This document shows positions 37,232 to 49,681 of a DNA stretch of 64,000 bases, in pieces (positions within the stretch are counted from its first letter, which is position 1; every line of letters begins with the position of its first letter). This DNA comes from Dechloromonas hortensis (GTDB taxonomy: Bacteria > Pseudomonadota > Gammaproteobacteria > Burkholderiales > Rhodocyclaceae), in the NCBI RefSeq assembly GCF_009469765.1, contig NZ_SSSQ01000002.1, forward strand, positions 372,001-436,000, given 5' to 3'. The translations under genes were made by a program, and so were the position numbers. The notes under the pieces were generated by a model. The model was not told the DNA's origin and ran no database searches. It worked only from the letters and a program-made list of their open reading frames with translations.

Positions 37232-39148
37232 ATGCCTGATATCAAACTGCCTGATGGTTCCATCCGCTCCTTTGAGCAGCCGGTAACAATTGCTGAGGTT
37301 GCGGCAAGCATTGGTGCCGGTCTGGCCCGTGCAGCCTTGGCTGGCAAGGTTGATGGCGTGCTGGTTGATACTTCTTTCCTGATCGAAAAAGATGCCGATC
37401 TGGCGATCATCACGGATCGCGATGCCGAGGGTGTTGAGGTGATTCGTCACTCGACCGCTCACTTGCTGGCTTACGCCGTCAAGGAGTTGTTCCCGGAGGC
37501 GCAGGTGACGATCGGCCCGGTCATTGAAAACGGCTTCTATTATGACTTCGCTTACAAGCGCCCGTTTACCCCGGAAGATCTGGTGGCGATCGAAAAGCGG
37601 ATGGCCGAACTGGCCAAGAAGGATATCCCGGTCAGCCGCGAAGTCTGGGCGCGTGACGACGCGGTCAAGTTCTTCCTCGATCTCGGCGAGAAATACAAGG
37701 CTGAGTTGATTGGTGCCATTCCGGCTGATCAGCAGGTTTCGCTGTATCGCGAAGGCGATTTCATCGACCTTTGCCGCGGTCCGCACGTGCCGACCACGGC
37801 CAAGCTGAAAGTCTTCAAGCTGATGAAGGTGGCTGGTGCCTACTGGCGCGGCGACCATCGCAATGAGCAGCTACAGCGCATCTACGGTACGGCCTGGGCC
37901 AAGAAGGAGGATCTCGAGGCCTATCTGCATATGCTGGAAGAGGCCGAGAAGCGCGACCATCGCCGCCTGGGCAAGCAATTCGATCTCTTTCACATGCAAG
38001 ACGAGGCGCCCGGTCTGGTTTTCTGGCATCCGAAGGGCTGGGCGGTCTGGCAGGAAATCGAGCAGTACATGCGCGCCGTCTATCGCAACAACGGCTATCA
38101 GGAAGTGCGCTGCCCGCAGATTCTCGACAAGTCGCTGTGGGAAAAGTCCGGTCACTGGGAGCACTACAAGGACAACATGTTTACGACGGCCTCGGAAAAC
38201 CGCGATTACGCGGTGAAGCCGATGAACTGCCCGGGGCATGTCCAGGTCTTCAATGCCGACCTCCGTTCCTACCGCGAACTGCCGCTGCGCTATGGCGAGT
38301 TCGGTTCCTGTCACCGTAATGAGCCGACCGGTGCGCTACATGGTCTGATGCGCGTGCGCGGCTTTGTGCAGGACGACGGTCATATCTTCTGTACCGAAGA
38401 TCAGATCGAATCCGAGGTGACCGCCTTCAACGCGCTGGTCAAGAAAGTCTATGCCGATTTTGGCTTCAACGACGTCGCCGTCAAGTTGGCCTTGCGTCCG
38501 GAAAGCCGGGTTGGTTCGGATGAGGTCTGGGACAAGGCCGAGGATGCGTTGCGCCAAGGTTTGCGTGCTTCCGGGCTGGAATGGACGGAGTTGCCGGGCG
38601 AGGGGGCTTTCTACGGACCGAAAATCGAGTTCCATATCAAGGATGCCATCGGGCGCTCCTGGCAGTGCGGCACGATGCAGGTCGATTTCTCGATGCCGGG
38701 TCGTCTTGGCGCCGAGTATGTCGGGGCTGACGATACGCGCAAGGTGCCGGTGATGCTGCATCGTGCGATTCTTGGTTCGCTGGAGCGTTTTATCGGCATC
38801 CTGATCGAAAACTTCGCCGGCGCCTTGCCGCTCTGGCTGGCGCCGACTCAGGCCGTTGTCCTGAATATTTCGGAGAAGCAGGCGGATTACGCTGCCGAAG
38901 TCGCGCAAAAGCTACACCAAGCCGGCTTCCGGGCTGAGTCGGATTTGCGTAACGAGAAAATTACCTATAAAATTCGCGAACATAGCTTGAACCGGCTGCC
39001 TTATCAGCTTGTTGTGGGCGATAAGGAAAAAGCGGACGGACTGGTAGCCGTGCGTACTCGCGGTGGTCAGGATCTCGGGCAAATGTCCGTGGATGCACTG
39101 ATCGAGCGACTTCAAGGCGAAGTCGCAGCGCGTAGTGGCACGGCTTAA
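37232..39148 (+). CDS. thrS: Threonyl-tRNA synthetase
   Basis: Class II synthetase that charges tRNA-Thr and edits mis-attached serine. The 638-residue protein has the N-terminal TGS domain (1-60), the editing domain with HSTAH (His73, His77), a catalytic core with MNCPGH (zinc ligand Cys) and the C-terminal anticodon-binding domain. I chose ATG 37232 because it begins the TGS domain ([10 protein letters not shown]); the frame is open to 37190 through the terminator. It heads the conserved thrS-infC-rpmI-rplT-pheST cluster. Confidence 0.98.
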   Translation: MPDIKLPDGSIRSFEQPVTIAEVAASIGAGLARAALAGKVDGVLVDTSFLIEKDADLAIITDRDAEGVEVIRHSTAHLLAYAVKELFPEAQVTIGPVIENGFYYDFAYKRPFTPEDLVAIEKRMAELAKKDIPVSREVWARDDAVKFFLDLGEKYKAELIGAIPADQQVSLYREGDFIDLCRGPHVPTTAKLKVFKLMKVAGAYWRGDHRNEQLQRIYGTAWAKKEDLEAYLHMLEEAEKRDHRRLGKQFDLFHMQDEAPGLVFWHPKGWAVWQEIEQYMRAVYRNNGYQEVRCPQILDKSLWEKSGHWEHYKDNMFTTASENRDYAVKPMNCPGHVQVFNADLRSYRELPLRYGEFGSCHRNEPTGALHGLMRVRGFVQDDGHIFCTEDQIESEVTAFNALVKKVYADFGFNDVAVKLALRPESRVGSDEVWDKAEDALRQGLRASGLEWTELPGEGAFYGPKIEFHIKDAIGRSWQCGTMQVDFSMPGRLGAEYVGADDTRKVPVMLHRAILGSLERFIGILIENFAGALPLWLAPTQAVVLNISEKQADYAAEVAQKLHQAGFRAESDLRNEKITYKIREHSLNRLPYQLVVGDKEKADGLVAVRTRGGQDLGQMSVDALIERLQGEVAARSGTA

Positions 39149-39174
39149 TTATTGTTGTTTTCGGGGGTTTCACC

Positions 39175-39699
39175 ATAGCTCAGAACAAGGCGCATCGCCT
39201 CAACGAAGAAATTACGGTTCCGGAGATTCGTCTCCAGGGTTTGGAAGGTGAGCAGCTGGGTATCATGAGTATCCGCGCTGCCTTGCAGATGGCTGAAGAA
39301 GCTGGTGTCGATCTGGTTGAGATCGCCCCGGTTGCCAAGCCGCCGGTCTGTCGGATCATGGACTACGGCAAGTTCAAGTATCAGGAACAGAAACGTGCGC
39401 ATGAGGCCAAGCTGAAGCAGAAACAGGTGCAGGTCAAGGAAGTCAAGCTGCGCCCGGGCACCGACGAAAACGACTACCAGATCAAGCTCCGGAATATGAC
39501 TCGTTTCCTGGAAGAAGAAGACAAGGTCAAAGTGACTTTGCGCTTCCGGGGGCGTGAAATGGCGCATCAGGAATTCGGTATGCGCCAGCTCGAACGAATC
39601 AAGGCAGACCTCGAGGCCGTAGGCCAGGTCGAGCAGATGCCGAAGATGGAAGGTCGCCAGATGATCATGATCATCGCGCCTGCCAAGAAGAAAGTGTAA
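39175..39699 (+). CDS. infC: Translation initiation factor IF-3, apparent ATA start
   Basis: IF-3 binds the 30S subunit and checks start-codon fidelity. The 174-residue reading begins (M)[20 protein letters not shown] and continues through the full N domain, linker and C domain ([20 protein letters not shown]). No ATG, GTG or TTG exists in frame between the thrS stop and the conserved N-terminus. The ATA at 39175, with GGGGG eight bases before it, is where homologues start. Enteric infC uses AUU, which IF-3 discriminates against, giving autorepression; the ATA here fits the same logic. The next in-frame ATG (39267) would remove the conserved N domain. Confidence 0.93.
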   Translation: MAQNKAHRLNEEITVPEIRLQGLEGEQLGIMSIRAALQMAEEAGVDLVEIAPVAKPPVCRIMDYGKFKYQEQKRAHEAKLKQKQVQVKEVKLRPGTDENDYQIKLRNMTRFLEEEDKVKVTLRFRGREMAHQEFGMRQLERIKADLEAVGQVEQMPKMEGRQMIMIIAPAKKKV

Positions 39700-39783
39700 T
39701 ACGTAGTATCCATAAGTGCCTTCGGGTAGTGCAAGCGTTCCCGCCGGGAACCACCTGACAGCATGTCATTAAGGAGCATCTAA

Positions 39784-39981
39784 ATGCCCAAAATGAAGAC
39801 CAAGAGCAGCGCCAAAAAGCGTTTCTCGATCCGCGCCGGTGGTTCCATCAAGCGCGGTCAAGCCTTCAAGCGTCACATTCTGACCAAGAAGACCACCAAG
39901 GTGAAACGCCATCTGCGCGGTTCCGTCGAAGTTAACGCGCGCGATTCCGCTTCTGTCCGCGCCATGATGCCCTACGCATAA
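39784..39981 (+). CDS. rpmI: 50S ribosomal protein L35
   Basis: A 65-residue basic protein ([20 protein letters not shown]) of normal L35 length. AAGGAG lies seven bases before the ATG. The 84-base gap after infC contains a small hairpin (GTTCCCGCCGGGAAC at about 39739-39753), which might be part of an L20-type regulatory site; this is only a possibility. Confidence 0.98.
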   Translation: MPKMKTKSSAKKRFSIRAGGSIKRGQAFKRHILTKKTTKVKRHLRGSVEVNARDSASVRAMMPYA

Positions 39982-39992
39982 GGAGATAGCAG

Positions 39993-40352
39993 ATGCCTAG
40001 AGTTAAACGTGGTGTAACGGCTCGCGCCCGTCACAAAAAGATTCTCGTTCAGGCCAAGGGTTACCGCGGTCGTCGCAAGAACGTATATCGCGTCGCCAAA
40101 CAGGCGGTGATGAAGGCTGGTCAATATCAGTACCGTGACCGTCGTCAACGCAAACGCCAGTTCCGTGCCCTGTGGATCGCCCGTATCAATGCAGCAGCTC
40201 GCGAGCTGGGCATGAAGTACAGCACCTTCATGAATGGTCTGAAGAAGGCCAACATCGAAGTGGACCGCAAGGTTCTGGCCGACCTGGCTGTCTTCGATCA
40301 GCCGGCATTTGCTGCTCTGGCTGCTCAAGCCAAGGCAAAGCTCGGCGCCTGA
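39993..40352 (+). CDS. rplT: 50S ribosomal protein L20
   Basis: A 119-residue L20 protein ([20 protein letters not shown]), essential for early 50S assembly. In other bacteria it represses the infC-rpmI-rplT mRNA. AAGGAG precedes the ATG. Eleven bases separate it from rpmI. An intrinsic terminator or attenuator follows before pheS. Confidence 0.98.
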   Translation: MPRVKRGVTARARHKKILVQAKGYRGRRKNVYRVAKQAVMKAGQYQYRDRRQRKRQFRALWIARINAAARELGMKYSTFMNGLKKANIEVDRKVLADLAVFDQPAFAALAAQAKAKLGA

Positions 40353-40364
40353 GCGAAAGCGTAA

Positions 40365-43827
<3,463 letters not shown>

Positions 43828-43828
<1 letters not shown>

Positions 43829-44145
43829 TGGATAAAACAACGATGACGCTCACCAAAGCCGAGCTCGCTGACCTTCTTTTTGAGAAGGTCGGTCTCAATA
43901 AGCGTGAGGCAAAAGATATGGTCGAGGCTTTTTTCGAAGAAATTCGTAATGCGCTGGAGACTGGCGACGGCGTCAAGCTGTCTGGTTTCGGTAATTTCCA
44001 GTTGCGCGACAAGCCTCAGCGCCCAGGGCGCAACCCAAAAACCGGTCAGGAAATTCCCATCACGGCTCGCCGGGTGGTGACTTTTCACGCCAGCCAAAAG
44101 CTGAAATCCGATGTTGAGCTAGCCTACGATGGAACAGCGGCATAA
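43828..44145 (+). CDS. ihfA: Integration host factor alpha subunit
   Basis: IHF alpha, a DNA-bending HU-family protein ([40 protein letters not shown]). Two starts are possible: ATG 43828, which overlaps the pheT stop as TGATG and suggests coupling (105 residues), and ATG 43843 (MTLTKAEL, 100 residues), closer to the E. coli N-terminus. The pheT-ihfA order is conserved across proteobacteria. Its end overlaps the MerR gene by 17 bases. Confidence 0.96.
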
Positions 44146-44506
44146 AGCCTCCGGCGGGGATGAACTCCCGCCCATTCCTGCCAAACGCTATTTCACCATT
44201 GGTGAAGTTAGCGAATTATGTGGCGTTAAACCCCATGTTCTGCGTTATTGGGAGCAGGAGTTCAATCAACTCAAGCCGGTAAAGCGGCGGGGGAATCGGC
44301 GCTATTACCAGCATCATGAGGTTTTGCTGGTTCGCCGTATTCGCGAGCTTCTTTATAATCAGGGTTTTACCATCAGCGGTGCTCGCAATCGACTGGATGA
44401 TGGTCCGGCGGTTGAGGTTGCTGTCGTCGATAAACAGGATTCGTCAAGGATTGAAACGGGCCTGCGCGCAGAATTAATGTCAGTAATTGAAATGTTACGT
44501 CTTTGA
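44129..44506 (+). CDS. MerR family regulator conserved downstream of ihfA
   Basis: A 125-residue protein with a MerR-type winged helix at residues 20-90 ([20 protein letters not shown], then [20 protein letters not shown]). The rest is short with no metal-binding cysteine motif, so it is not a typical metal sensor. It overlaps ihfA by 17 bases and its stop codon lies within the -35 region of the tRNA-Pro promoter. Such a gene follows ihfA in many betaproteobacteria; its target is unknown to me. Confidence 0.9.
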   Translation: MEQRHKASGGDELPPIPAKRYFTIGEVSELCGVKPHVLRYWEQEFNQLKPVKRRGNRRYYQHHEVLLVRRIRELLYNQGFTISGARNRLDDGPAVEVAVVDKQDSSRIETGLRAELMSVIEMLRL

Positions 44507-44529
44507 ATCCTGGTTATTTCAGGTATAAT
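44503..44529 (+). promoter_or_regulatory. Sigma-70 promoter of tRNA-Pro
   Basis: TTGAAT at 44503-44508 and TATAAT at 44524-44529 with a 15-base spacer, 11 bases before the tRNA. The -35 element contains the TGA stop of the MerR gene. Confidence 0.75.
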
Positions 44530-44539
44530 GCTTGGCTTG

Positions 44540-44617
<78 letters not shown>

Positions 44618-44626
44618 AATTAAATA

Positions 44627-44647
44627 ACCGGCTTTTGCCGGTTTTTT
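44627..44647 (+). terminator. Intrinsic terminator after tRNA-Pro
   Basis: AACCGGC, loop TTTT, GCCGGTTTTTT: a seven-base-pair stem and T-run ten bases after the tRNA. The AT-rich stretch 44648-44717 that follows probably carries the promoter of the H-NS family gene. Confidence 0.9.
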
Positions 44648-44717
44648 AATTTTTAACGTTGAAAAATATATTAAGACAAATTAAATTGTTGCCACCTATT
44701 TAATTTCGGAGGTAATT

Positions 44718-45041
44718 ATGGATTTGTCGACATTGTCTGTTCCCCAGTTGCGTGAATTGCAGCAACAAATTCCCGCCGAATTGAAGCGCCGCGAGGTTCA
44801 GGATAAAGCGAATATCCTGAATGAGGTTCGCGCTTTTGCCAAGGCCCGCGGTTATGCCATTGAGGACTTGCTGGGCAAGGAAGTCAAGGTCAAGACCGTT
44901 TCTTCCTCGGGCAATAAAGTTAAAGTCAAATATCGCCATCCGGAAAATCCTGAACTGGAATGGACCGGTCGTGGCCGTAAGCCGAAGTGGGTTGAGGCTT
45001 GGCTAGCCACTGGCGCCAGCATCGATAATCTATTGGTTTGA
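44718..45041 (+). CDS. H-NS family nucleoid protein
   Basis: A 107-residue protein with an N-terminal coiled coil (LSVPQLRELQQQIPAELKRR) for oligomerisation and the C-terminal DNA-binding motif YRHPENPELEWTGRGRKPKW typical of H-NS. Such proteins silence AT-rich, often acquired, DNA. The AT-rich leader with CGGAGG before the ATG could itself be a target. surE starts three bases after its stop, so it may be co-transcribed with surE-pcm-nlpD-rpoS. Confidence 0.93.
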   Translation: MDLSTLSVPQLRELQQQIPAELKRREVQDKANILNEVRAFAKARGYAIEDLLGKEVKVKTVSSSGNKVKVKYRHPENPELEWTGRGRKPKWVEAWLATGASIDNLLV

Positions 45042-45044
45042 TAT

Positions 45045-45785
45045 ATGCGTATCCTGCTCAGTAATGACGACGGTTATTTTGCACCCGGTTTAGCGGTACT
45101 GGCGGAAGCACTATCTGCCATTGGGGAGATCGTCGTCGTTGCTCCTGAGCAGAATCGAAGTGGAGCCAGTAACTCACTGACGCTTGATCGCCCATTGTTC
45201 TTGAAAAAGGCGGCCAGTGGTTTTCATTTTGTGAATGGTACCCCTACGGATTGCGTGCATCTGGCAGTGACCGGTATGCTGGATAGATTGCCGGACATTA
45301 TTGTTTCGGGGATTAATCACGGTGCCAATATGGGCGATGACACCATTTATTCCGGTACGGTCGCCGCGGCAACCGAGGGTTTTTTGCTGGGAATTCCTTC
45401 CATTGCAATTTCGCTGACTAGTTTTGAAGGCAATAACTTCGAGACTGCCGGCCAGGTTGCCAGAGAGTTGGTCGAGCGCTTTATTCGCGACCCGATCAAA
45501 GAGCCGGTTTTGTTGAATGTGAATGTGCCGGATATTCCCTACGCAAATCTCAAAGGTATGGAAGTTACTCGGCTTGGTCGGCGTCACAAGGCAGAGCCTG
45601 TGGTGAAAATGACCTCGCCGCGCAAGGAGACGGTGTTTTGGGTAGGGGCGGCCGGTGCCGCAGCCGACGCCGGTCCAGGTACCGATTTCAATGCGATCGA
45701 GCGGGGCTGTGTGTCGATTACTCCGCTGCAGATCGATTTAACGCATTCGGCCCAGTTGCCTGCGATCCGTCGCTGGGTGCAATGA
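45045..45785 (+). CDS. surE: 5'/3'-nucleotidase SurE
   Basis: A 246-residue survival protein with the metal-binding N-terminus [15 protein letters not shown], the [13 protein letters not shown] loop and [20 protein letters not shown]. It dephosphorylates nucleoside monophosphates and is linked to stationary-phase survival. It overlaps pcm by four bases (ATGA). Confidence 0.97.
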   Translation: MRILLSNDDGYFAPGLAVLAEALSAIGEIVVVAPEQNRSGASNSLTLDRPLFLKKAASGFHFVNGTPTDCVHLAVTGMLDRLPDIIVSGINHGANMGDDTIYSGTVAAATEGFLLGIPSIAISLTSFEGNNFETAGQVARELVERFIRDPIKEPVLLNVNVPDIPYANLKGMEVTRLGRRHKAEPVVKMTSPRKETVFWVGAAGAAADAGPGTDFNAIERGCVSITPLQIDLTHSAQLPAIRRWVQ

Positions 45786-46444
45786 GTTCAAGCGTGCTTC
45801 GTGGTATCGGGATGACCTCGCAGCGGACGCGGGCGCGGATGATCGAGCGCCTGCGTGAAAAAGGCATCCGCCATGAATCGGTACTGGCGGCGATGGCCGC
45901 CGTGCCGCGCCATGTCTTTGTCGAGGAGGCTCTGGCCTCCCGCGCCTATGAAGATACGGCCTTGCCGCTCGGTATGGGGCAGACTATTTCGCAGCCCTAC
46001 GTTGTCGCCCGGATGATCGAGTTGCTGCTCAATGGCCGTCCATCGTTGGGCAAAACGCTTGAAGTCGGGGCTGGCTGCGGTTACCAGGCAGCCGTGCTGG
46101 CGCAACTGACCAACGAGGTTTTTGCCGTCGAGCGCCTCGGGCCACTGCTCGAAAAAGCGAAAGCCAATATGCGGGCCTTGCAGCAATTCAATGTTCGTCT
46201 GAAACATGCGGATGGTCAGTTCGGCTTGCCTGAAGCGGGGCCGTTTGACAGTATCATTGTCGCAGCGGCCGGCATGCATGTGCCGCAAGCCTTGCTGGAA
46301 CAACTGGCGCTCGGCGGCCGGCTGGTCTTGCCAGTCGGGACGTCAGAGCAGTATCTTAGCTTCATTGAACGAACGCCTCAGGGATACACCGAGACGCGGC
46401 TCGATGCCGTGCGGTTTGTCCCGCTTCTCGCAGGAACGCAATGA
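45782..46444 (+). CDS. pcm: Protein-L-isoaspartate O-methyltransferase
   Basis: Repairs isoaspartate in aged proteins using SAM. The 220-residue protein has [29 protein letters not shown] and SAM motif [17 protein letters not shown]. The start at 45782 overlaps the surE stop; the open frame upstream lies inside surE. It overlaps nlpD by four bases. Confidence 0.96.
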   Translation: MSSSVLRGIGMTSQRTRARMIERLREKGIRHESVLAAMAAVPRHVFVEEALASRAYEDTALPLGMGQTISQPYVVARMIELLLNGRPSLGKTLEVGAGCGYQAAVLAQLTNEVFAVERLGPLLEKAKANMRALQQFNVRLKHADGQFGLPEAGPFDSIIVAAAGMHVPQALLEQLALGGRLVLPVGTSEQYLSFIERTPQGYTETRLDAVRFVPLLAGTQ

Positions 46445-47370
46445 TTCGAGCTTTTGTTTTTGTTCTCCCTTCTTTGTTGTTGGCTGGTTGTTTCTCTCAG
46501 CAACCGGCGCCTGCGGTCGACCGCAATTCGACGGCACAATCCCGCGCCGCCATGCCGGTTCAGCCGAGCGGGCCCGGTTATTACACGGTGAAGCGCGGCG
46601 ACACCCTGTACCGGATTGCGCTGGAAAATGGTCAGGACTACAAGGACGTCGCGGCCTGGAACAATCTGATCAATCCTTCGGCGATCAAGGAAGGCCAGGT
46701 TCTACGGGTGGCACCGCCGGGCACGACCGAGGCTGGTGGCGCCGTGGTCAGCAAACCGATTGCCTCGGGTGGCGTCATCGAGTCGCGATCGCTGGATCAG
46801 CCGGTCAACGGCGCGCAGTCTTTGCCGGCTGACGGCATCAAGCGTGAGCCGCGGGTTGGCAAGGAACCGTATTCCGACGAGGCTTATGCCCGCCTGAACC
46901 GAATGACGGAGGCGGCCAAGCCGGTCGAGACCAAGGTGGAGCCGAAACCCGAGGTGAAACCGGAGCCGGCGCCTGCCGCAGCAACGGTTGCGGCTGGCCC
47001 GGATGATGTGCCATGGATCTGGCCTTCGGCGGCCAAGGTGGTGGCCCCGTTTAGCGAGTCGGCCAACAAGGGGCTGGATTTTGCCGGCAAGGCGGGCGAC
47101 CCGGTGATTGCGGCCGGCGATGGCAAAGTCGTCTATGCCGGTGCCGGGTTGCGCGGTTATGGTGAACTCGTCATCGTCAAACACAATGCGACCTTCCTTT
47201 CCGCGTATGCCCACAATCGGAAAATTCTCGTCAAGGAAGGCCAGCAAGTGACGCGGGGCCAGCGAATTGCTGAAATGGGCAATACCGATGCGGATTCGGT
47301 CAAGTTGCATTTCGAAATTCGCAAGCAAGGCAAGCCGGTCGATCCTGCCCAGTACCTGCCCAAAAGATGA
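46441..47370 (+). CDS. nlpD: Lipoprotein NlpD, LysM plus degenerate LytM domain
   Basis: A 309-residue lipoprotein with lipobox LLAGC (Cys17), LysM domain at about 40-85 (YTVKRGDTLYRIALENGQDY), a proline-rich linker and a C-terminal M23/LytM domain (about 195-305). The catalytic zinc ligands are lost: the usual HxGxDFA is NKGLDFA and the final HLHFEIR is KLHFEIR. This is the known state of NlpD, which activates a cell-division amidase (AmiC) rather than cutting peptidoglycan itself. In many bacteria the rpoS promoter lies inside nlpD. It overlaps rpoS by four bases. Confidence 0.95.
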   Translation: MIRAFVFVLPSLLLAGCFSQQPAPAVDRNSTAQSRAAMPVQPSGPGYYTVKRGDTLYRIALENGQDYKDVAAWNNLINPSAIKEGQVLRVAPPGTTEAGGAVVSKPIASGGVIESRSLDQPVNGAQSLPADGIKREPRVGKEPYSDEAYARLNRMTEAAKPVETKVEPKPEVKPEPAPAAATVAAGPDDVPWIWPSAAKVVAPFSESANKGLDFAGKAGDPVIAAGDGKVVYAGAGLRGYGELVIVKHNATFLSAYAHNRKILVKEGQQVTRGQRIAEMGNTDADSVKLHFEIRKQGKPVDPAQYLPKR

Positions 47371-48293
47371 GCAGCGAGGCCGTGGAGGAGGATGAGTTCG
47401 AAGGGCAGCCGGATGACTCGGCGCTTCTTCCCGAGCCTGAGCCGGTGGCGCCCGAACTCGACCTGCTCGAGGATGTCACCCAGCTCTACCTGAATGAAAT
47501 TGGCGCCAAGCCCTTGCTGACGCCGGCCGAAGAGGTGGCGACGGCGCGTCTGGTATGTACCGGCGATTTTGCGGCGCGCCAGAAAATGATCGAGCACAAC
47601 CTCCGGCTCGTCGTGAATATTGCCAAGCATTATCTGAACCGCGGCATTCCCTTGCTGGATCTGATCGAGGAGGGCAATCTCGGGCTGATCCATGCCCTCG
47701 AGAAATTCGACCCGGAACGTGGCTTCCGCTTTTCGACCTATGCCACCTGGTGGATACGCCAGAGTATCGAGCGCGGCATCATGAACCAGTCGCGGACGAT
47801 CCGTCTGCCGGTGCATGTCGTCAAGGAAATCAACGTCGTGCTGCGTGCCATGCGCCATCTGGAATCGGCCGAGCGGCGCGAGACGACCATCGAGCGGGTC
47901 GCGCTGCTGATCGACAAGCCGGCTGCCGAGGTGCGCCGTATCCTGTCGCTGAACGAACATATCGCCTCGCTCGATGCGCCGCTGGAAATCGACCCCGGCC
48001 ACACGATGGCCGAATTGATTGCCGACGATACCGGGCGCGATCCCGAATCCTTGTTGCAGACCAGCGAGATCGGTGACCTGCTCGAGGACTGGCTGCGCCA
48101 GTTGACCGAGCGCCAGCGGGTGGTGATCGAACGCCGCTACGGCCTGAATGGGCAGGATATCGCGACGCTCGACCTGATTGCCGGCGATCTCGGCCTGACC
48201 CGCGAGCGGGTGCGGCAGATCCAGATGGAAGGTCTGGACCGGCTGCGCAAGATCATCAAGCGTGGCAATATTTCGCGGGATTCCCTGCTCTAG
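47367..48293 (+). CDS. rpoS: Stationary-phase sigma factor RpoS
   Basis: A 308-residue group 2 sigma-70 protein. Regions 1.2 (DVTQLYLNEIGAKPLLTPAE), 2 (RGIPLLDLIEEGNLGLIHAL, FSTYATWWIRQSIERGI), 3 and 4 (LGLTRERVRQIQMEGLDRLR) are complete. The surE-pcm-nlpD-rpoS order and the acidic N-terminus support RpoS. A small hairpin (CTACCCG CTG CCGGGTAG, 48298-48315) follows the stop but has only a pyrimidine run after it. Confidence 0.97.
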   Translation: MSSEAVEEDEFEGQPDDSALLPEPEPVAPELDLLEDVTQLYLNEIGAKPLLTPAEEVATARLVCTGDFAARQKMIEHNLRLVVNIAKHYLNRGIPLLDLIEEGNLGLIHALEKFDPERGFRFSTYATWWIRQSIERGIMNQSRTIRLPVHVVKEINVVLRAMRHLESAERRETTIERVALLIDKPAAEVRRILSLNEHIASLDAPLEIDPGHTMAELIADDTGRDPESLLQTSEIGDLLEDWLRQLTERQRVVIERRYGLNGQDIATLDLIAGDLGLTRERVRQIQMEGLDRLRKIIKRGNISRDSLL

Positions 48294-48349
48294 TTTGCTA
48301 CCCGCTGCCGGGTAGTCTCTCTTCCTGAAATTGAACGGCGGTAGCCTTG

Positions 48350-49675
48350 ATGTTGAAGCGTTTTCTCACGTCTCTCCTGGCATCGGTGGTCATGTCGATT
48401 TGTCTCACCTCACCGGCCTGGGCGGCGGAGAAGCGGGTGGCGCTGGTGATTGGCAATGCCAAATACCGTGATGCACCGCTCGGCAAAACACTCAACGACG
48501 CCCGCGACATGGCAAACATGCTGCGCCAGACAGGCTTTGAAGTCATCGAGTTGATTGACGGCACGCAGAAAGAGATGAATCAGGCGATTGCCAAATTCGG
48601 CGATCGGCTGAGCAGCGATGCCGTCGCCCTGTTCTATTACGCCGGGCACGGCATGCAGCTGCGTGGCAAAAATTACCTGATTCCGGTCGACGCGCAAATC
48701 ACCAATGAAACCTCGATCCGCCTCGGGTCGGTCGATGTCGATGGCGTGCTGGATCAACTGGCCAGCAGCGACCTCAAGGTGATCATTCTCGATGCCTGTC
48801 GGAACAACCCGTTCGGGCGTCGCTTCCGCAGTCTCGGCGGCGGTCTGGCGCAGATGGATGCGCCGAAGAGAAGCCTGATCGCCTACGCAGCGGCTCCCGG
48901 CAAGACGGCGGTCGATGGCGATGGTCGCAACGGCCTGTTTACGCAGGAACTGCTCAAGCAGATACAGGTGCCCGGCCTGACCATCGAGCAGGTGTTCAAA
49001 AATGTCCGCCGCGAAGTGGCGCGGGCCACCCGTGATAAGCAGATTCCGTGGGAATCCTCGTCATTGACCGGCGATTTCTACTTCGTTCCGGCGACTCTGC
49101 CTGCCGCTGCTGCCGAGCCAACTGTGACGGATGAGGTCGAGGAGCAAGTGATTCGTACTGATAGTTTTACCGCGACCGGTAAGATGGTGCTGGATAAGGT
49201 AACCGGTGCGATGACCGGGGAGGGGCGGATCGCGTGGCTGAACGGCGATCATTACGAGGGCGCCCTGGTCAATGGCAAGAAGCAGGGGCGGGGCAGCTTC
49301 ACCTGGGCGAATGGACAGCGTTACGACGGCGAGTGGTCCGAGGACCGGATCAATGGCGTGGGCACCTTGCACTACACCAATGGCGACCGCTACGAAGGCG
49401 AGTTCCGCAATGGCGAGCCGCACGGCAAGGGTACCTACACCCTGCACAACGGCGATGTCTATGTCGGCGCCTGGCTCAATGGCAACAAGCACGGCCAGGG
49501 GCGCTTGACCTGGGTGGGCGGCGATTATTGGGAAGGCGAATTCCGCGACGACCAGCCGACCGATAACGGCCGGCTGGTCTATGGCGATGGGGTTGGCGCC
49601 GCCGCCGAGCAAGCGGCAGAGCTGCCGCCGGCCGGCAAGACTGCCAAGCCGGCAGCCCGGACAAAGGCCAAATAG
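48350..49675 (+). CDS. Secreted caspase-fold (orthocaspase) protein with MORN repeats
   Basis: A 441-residue protein. Residues 1-26 are a signal peptide ending AWA. Residues 28-250 form a caspase p20-like (peptidase C14) domain with a catalytic dyad: His100 in YYAGHGMQ and Cys150 in LDACRNNP. Acidic residues (DACRNN, SSLTGDFYF) fit the basic-residue pocket of metacaspase-like enzymes. After a linker, about five MORN repeats (about 295-415: YEGALVNGKKQGRGSFTW, YDGEW, YEGEFRNGEPHGKGTY, YVGAW, WEGEF) follow. The protein ends in an Ala/Lys-rich tail. MORN repeats often bind lipids or other proteins. It lies 56 bases after rpoS on the same strand and is convergent with mltB. A TTG at 48347 is the alternative start. 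Confidence 0.9.
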   Translation: MLKRFLTSLLASVVMSICLTSPAWAAEKRVALVIGNAKYRDAPLGKTLNDARDMANMLRQTGFEVIELIDGTQKEMNQAIAKFGDRLSSDAVALFYYAGHGMQLRGKNYLIPVDAQITNETSIRLGSVDVDGVLDQLASSDLKVIILDACRNNPFGRRFRSLGGGLAQMDAPKRSLIAYAAAPGKTAVDGDGRNGLFTQELLKQIQVPGLTIEQVFKNVRREVARATRDKQIPWESSSLTGDFYFVPATLPAAAAEPTVTDEVEEQVIRTDSFTATGKMVLDKVTGAMTGEGRIAWLNGDHYEGALVNGKKQGRGSFTWANGQRYDGEWSEDRINGVGTLHYTNGDRYEGEFRNGEPHGKGTYTLHNGDVYVGAWLNGNKHGQGRLTWVGGDYWEGEFRDDQPTDNGRLVYGDGVGAAAEQAAELPPAGKTAKPAARTKAK

Positions 49676-49681
49676 AACGGT

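Noticed and set aside
48298..48315. Intrinsic terminator after rpoS
   Set aside because: The stem is short and followed by TCTCTCTTCC rather than a T-run, so read-through into the caspase gene cannot be excluded.
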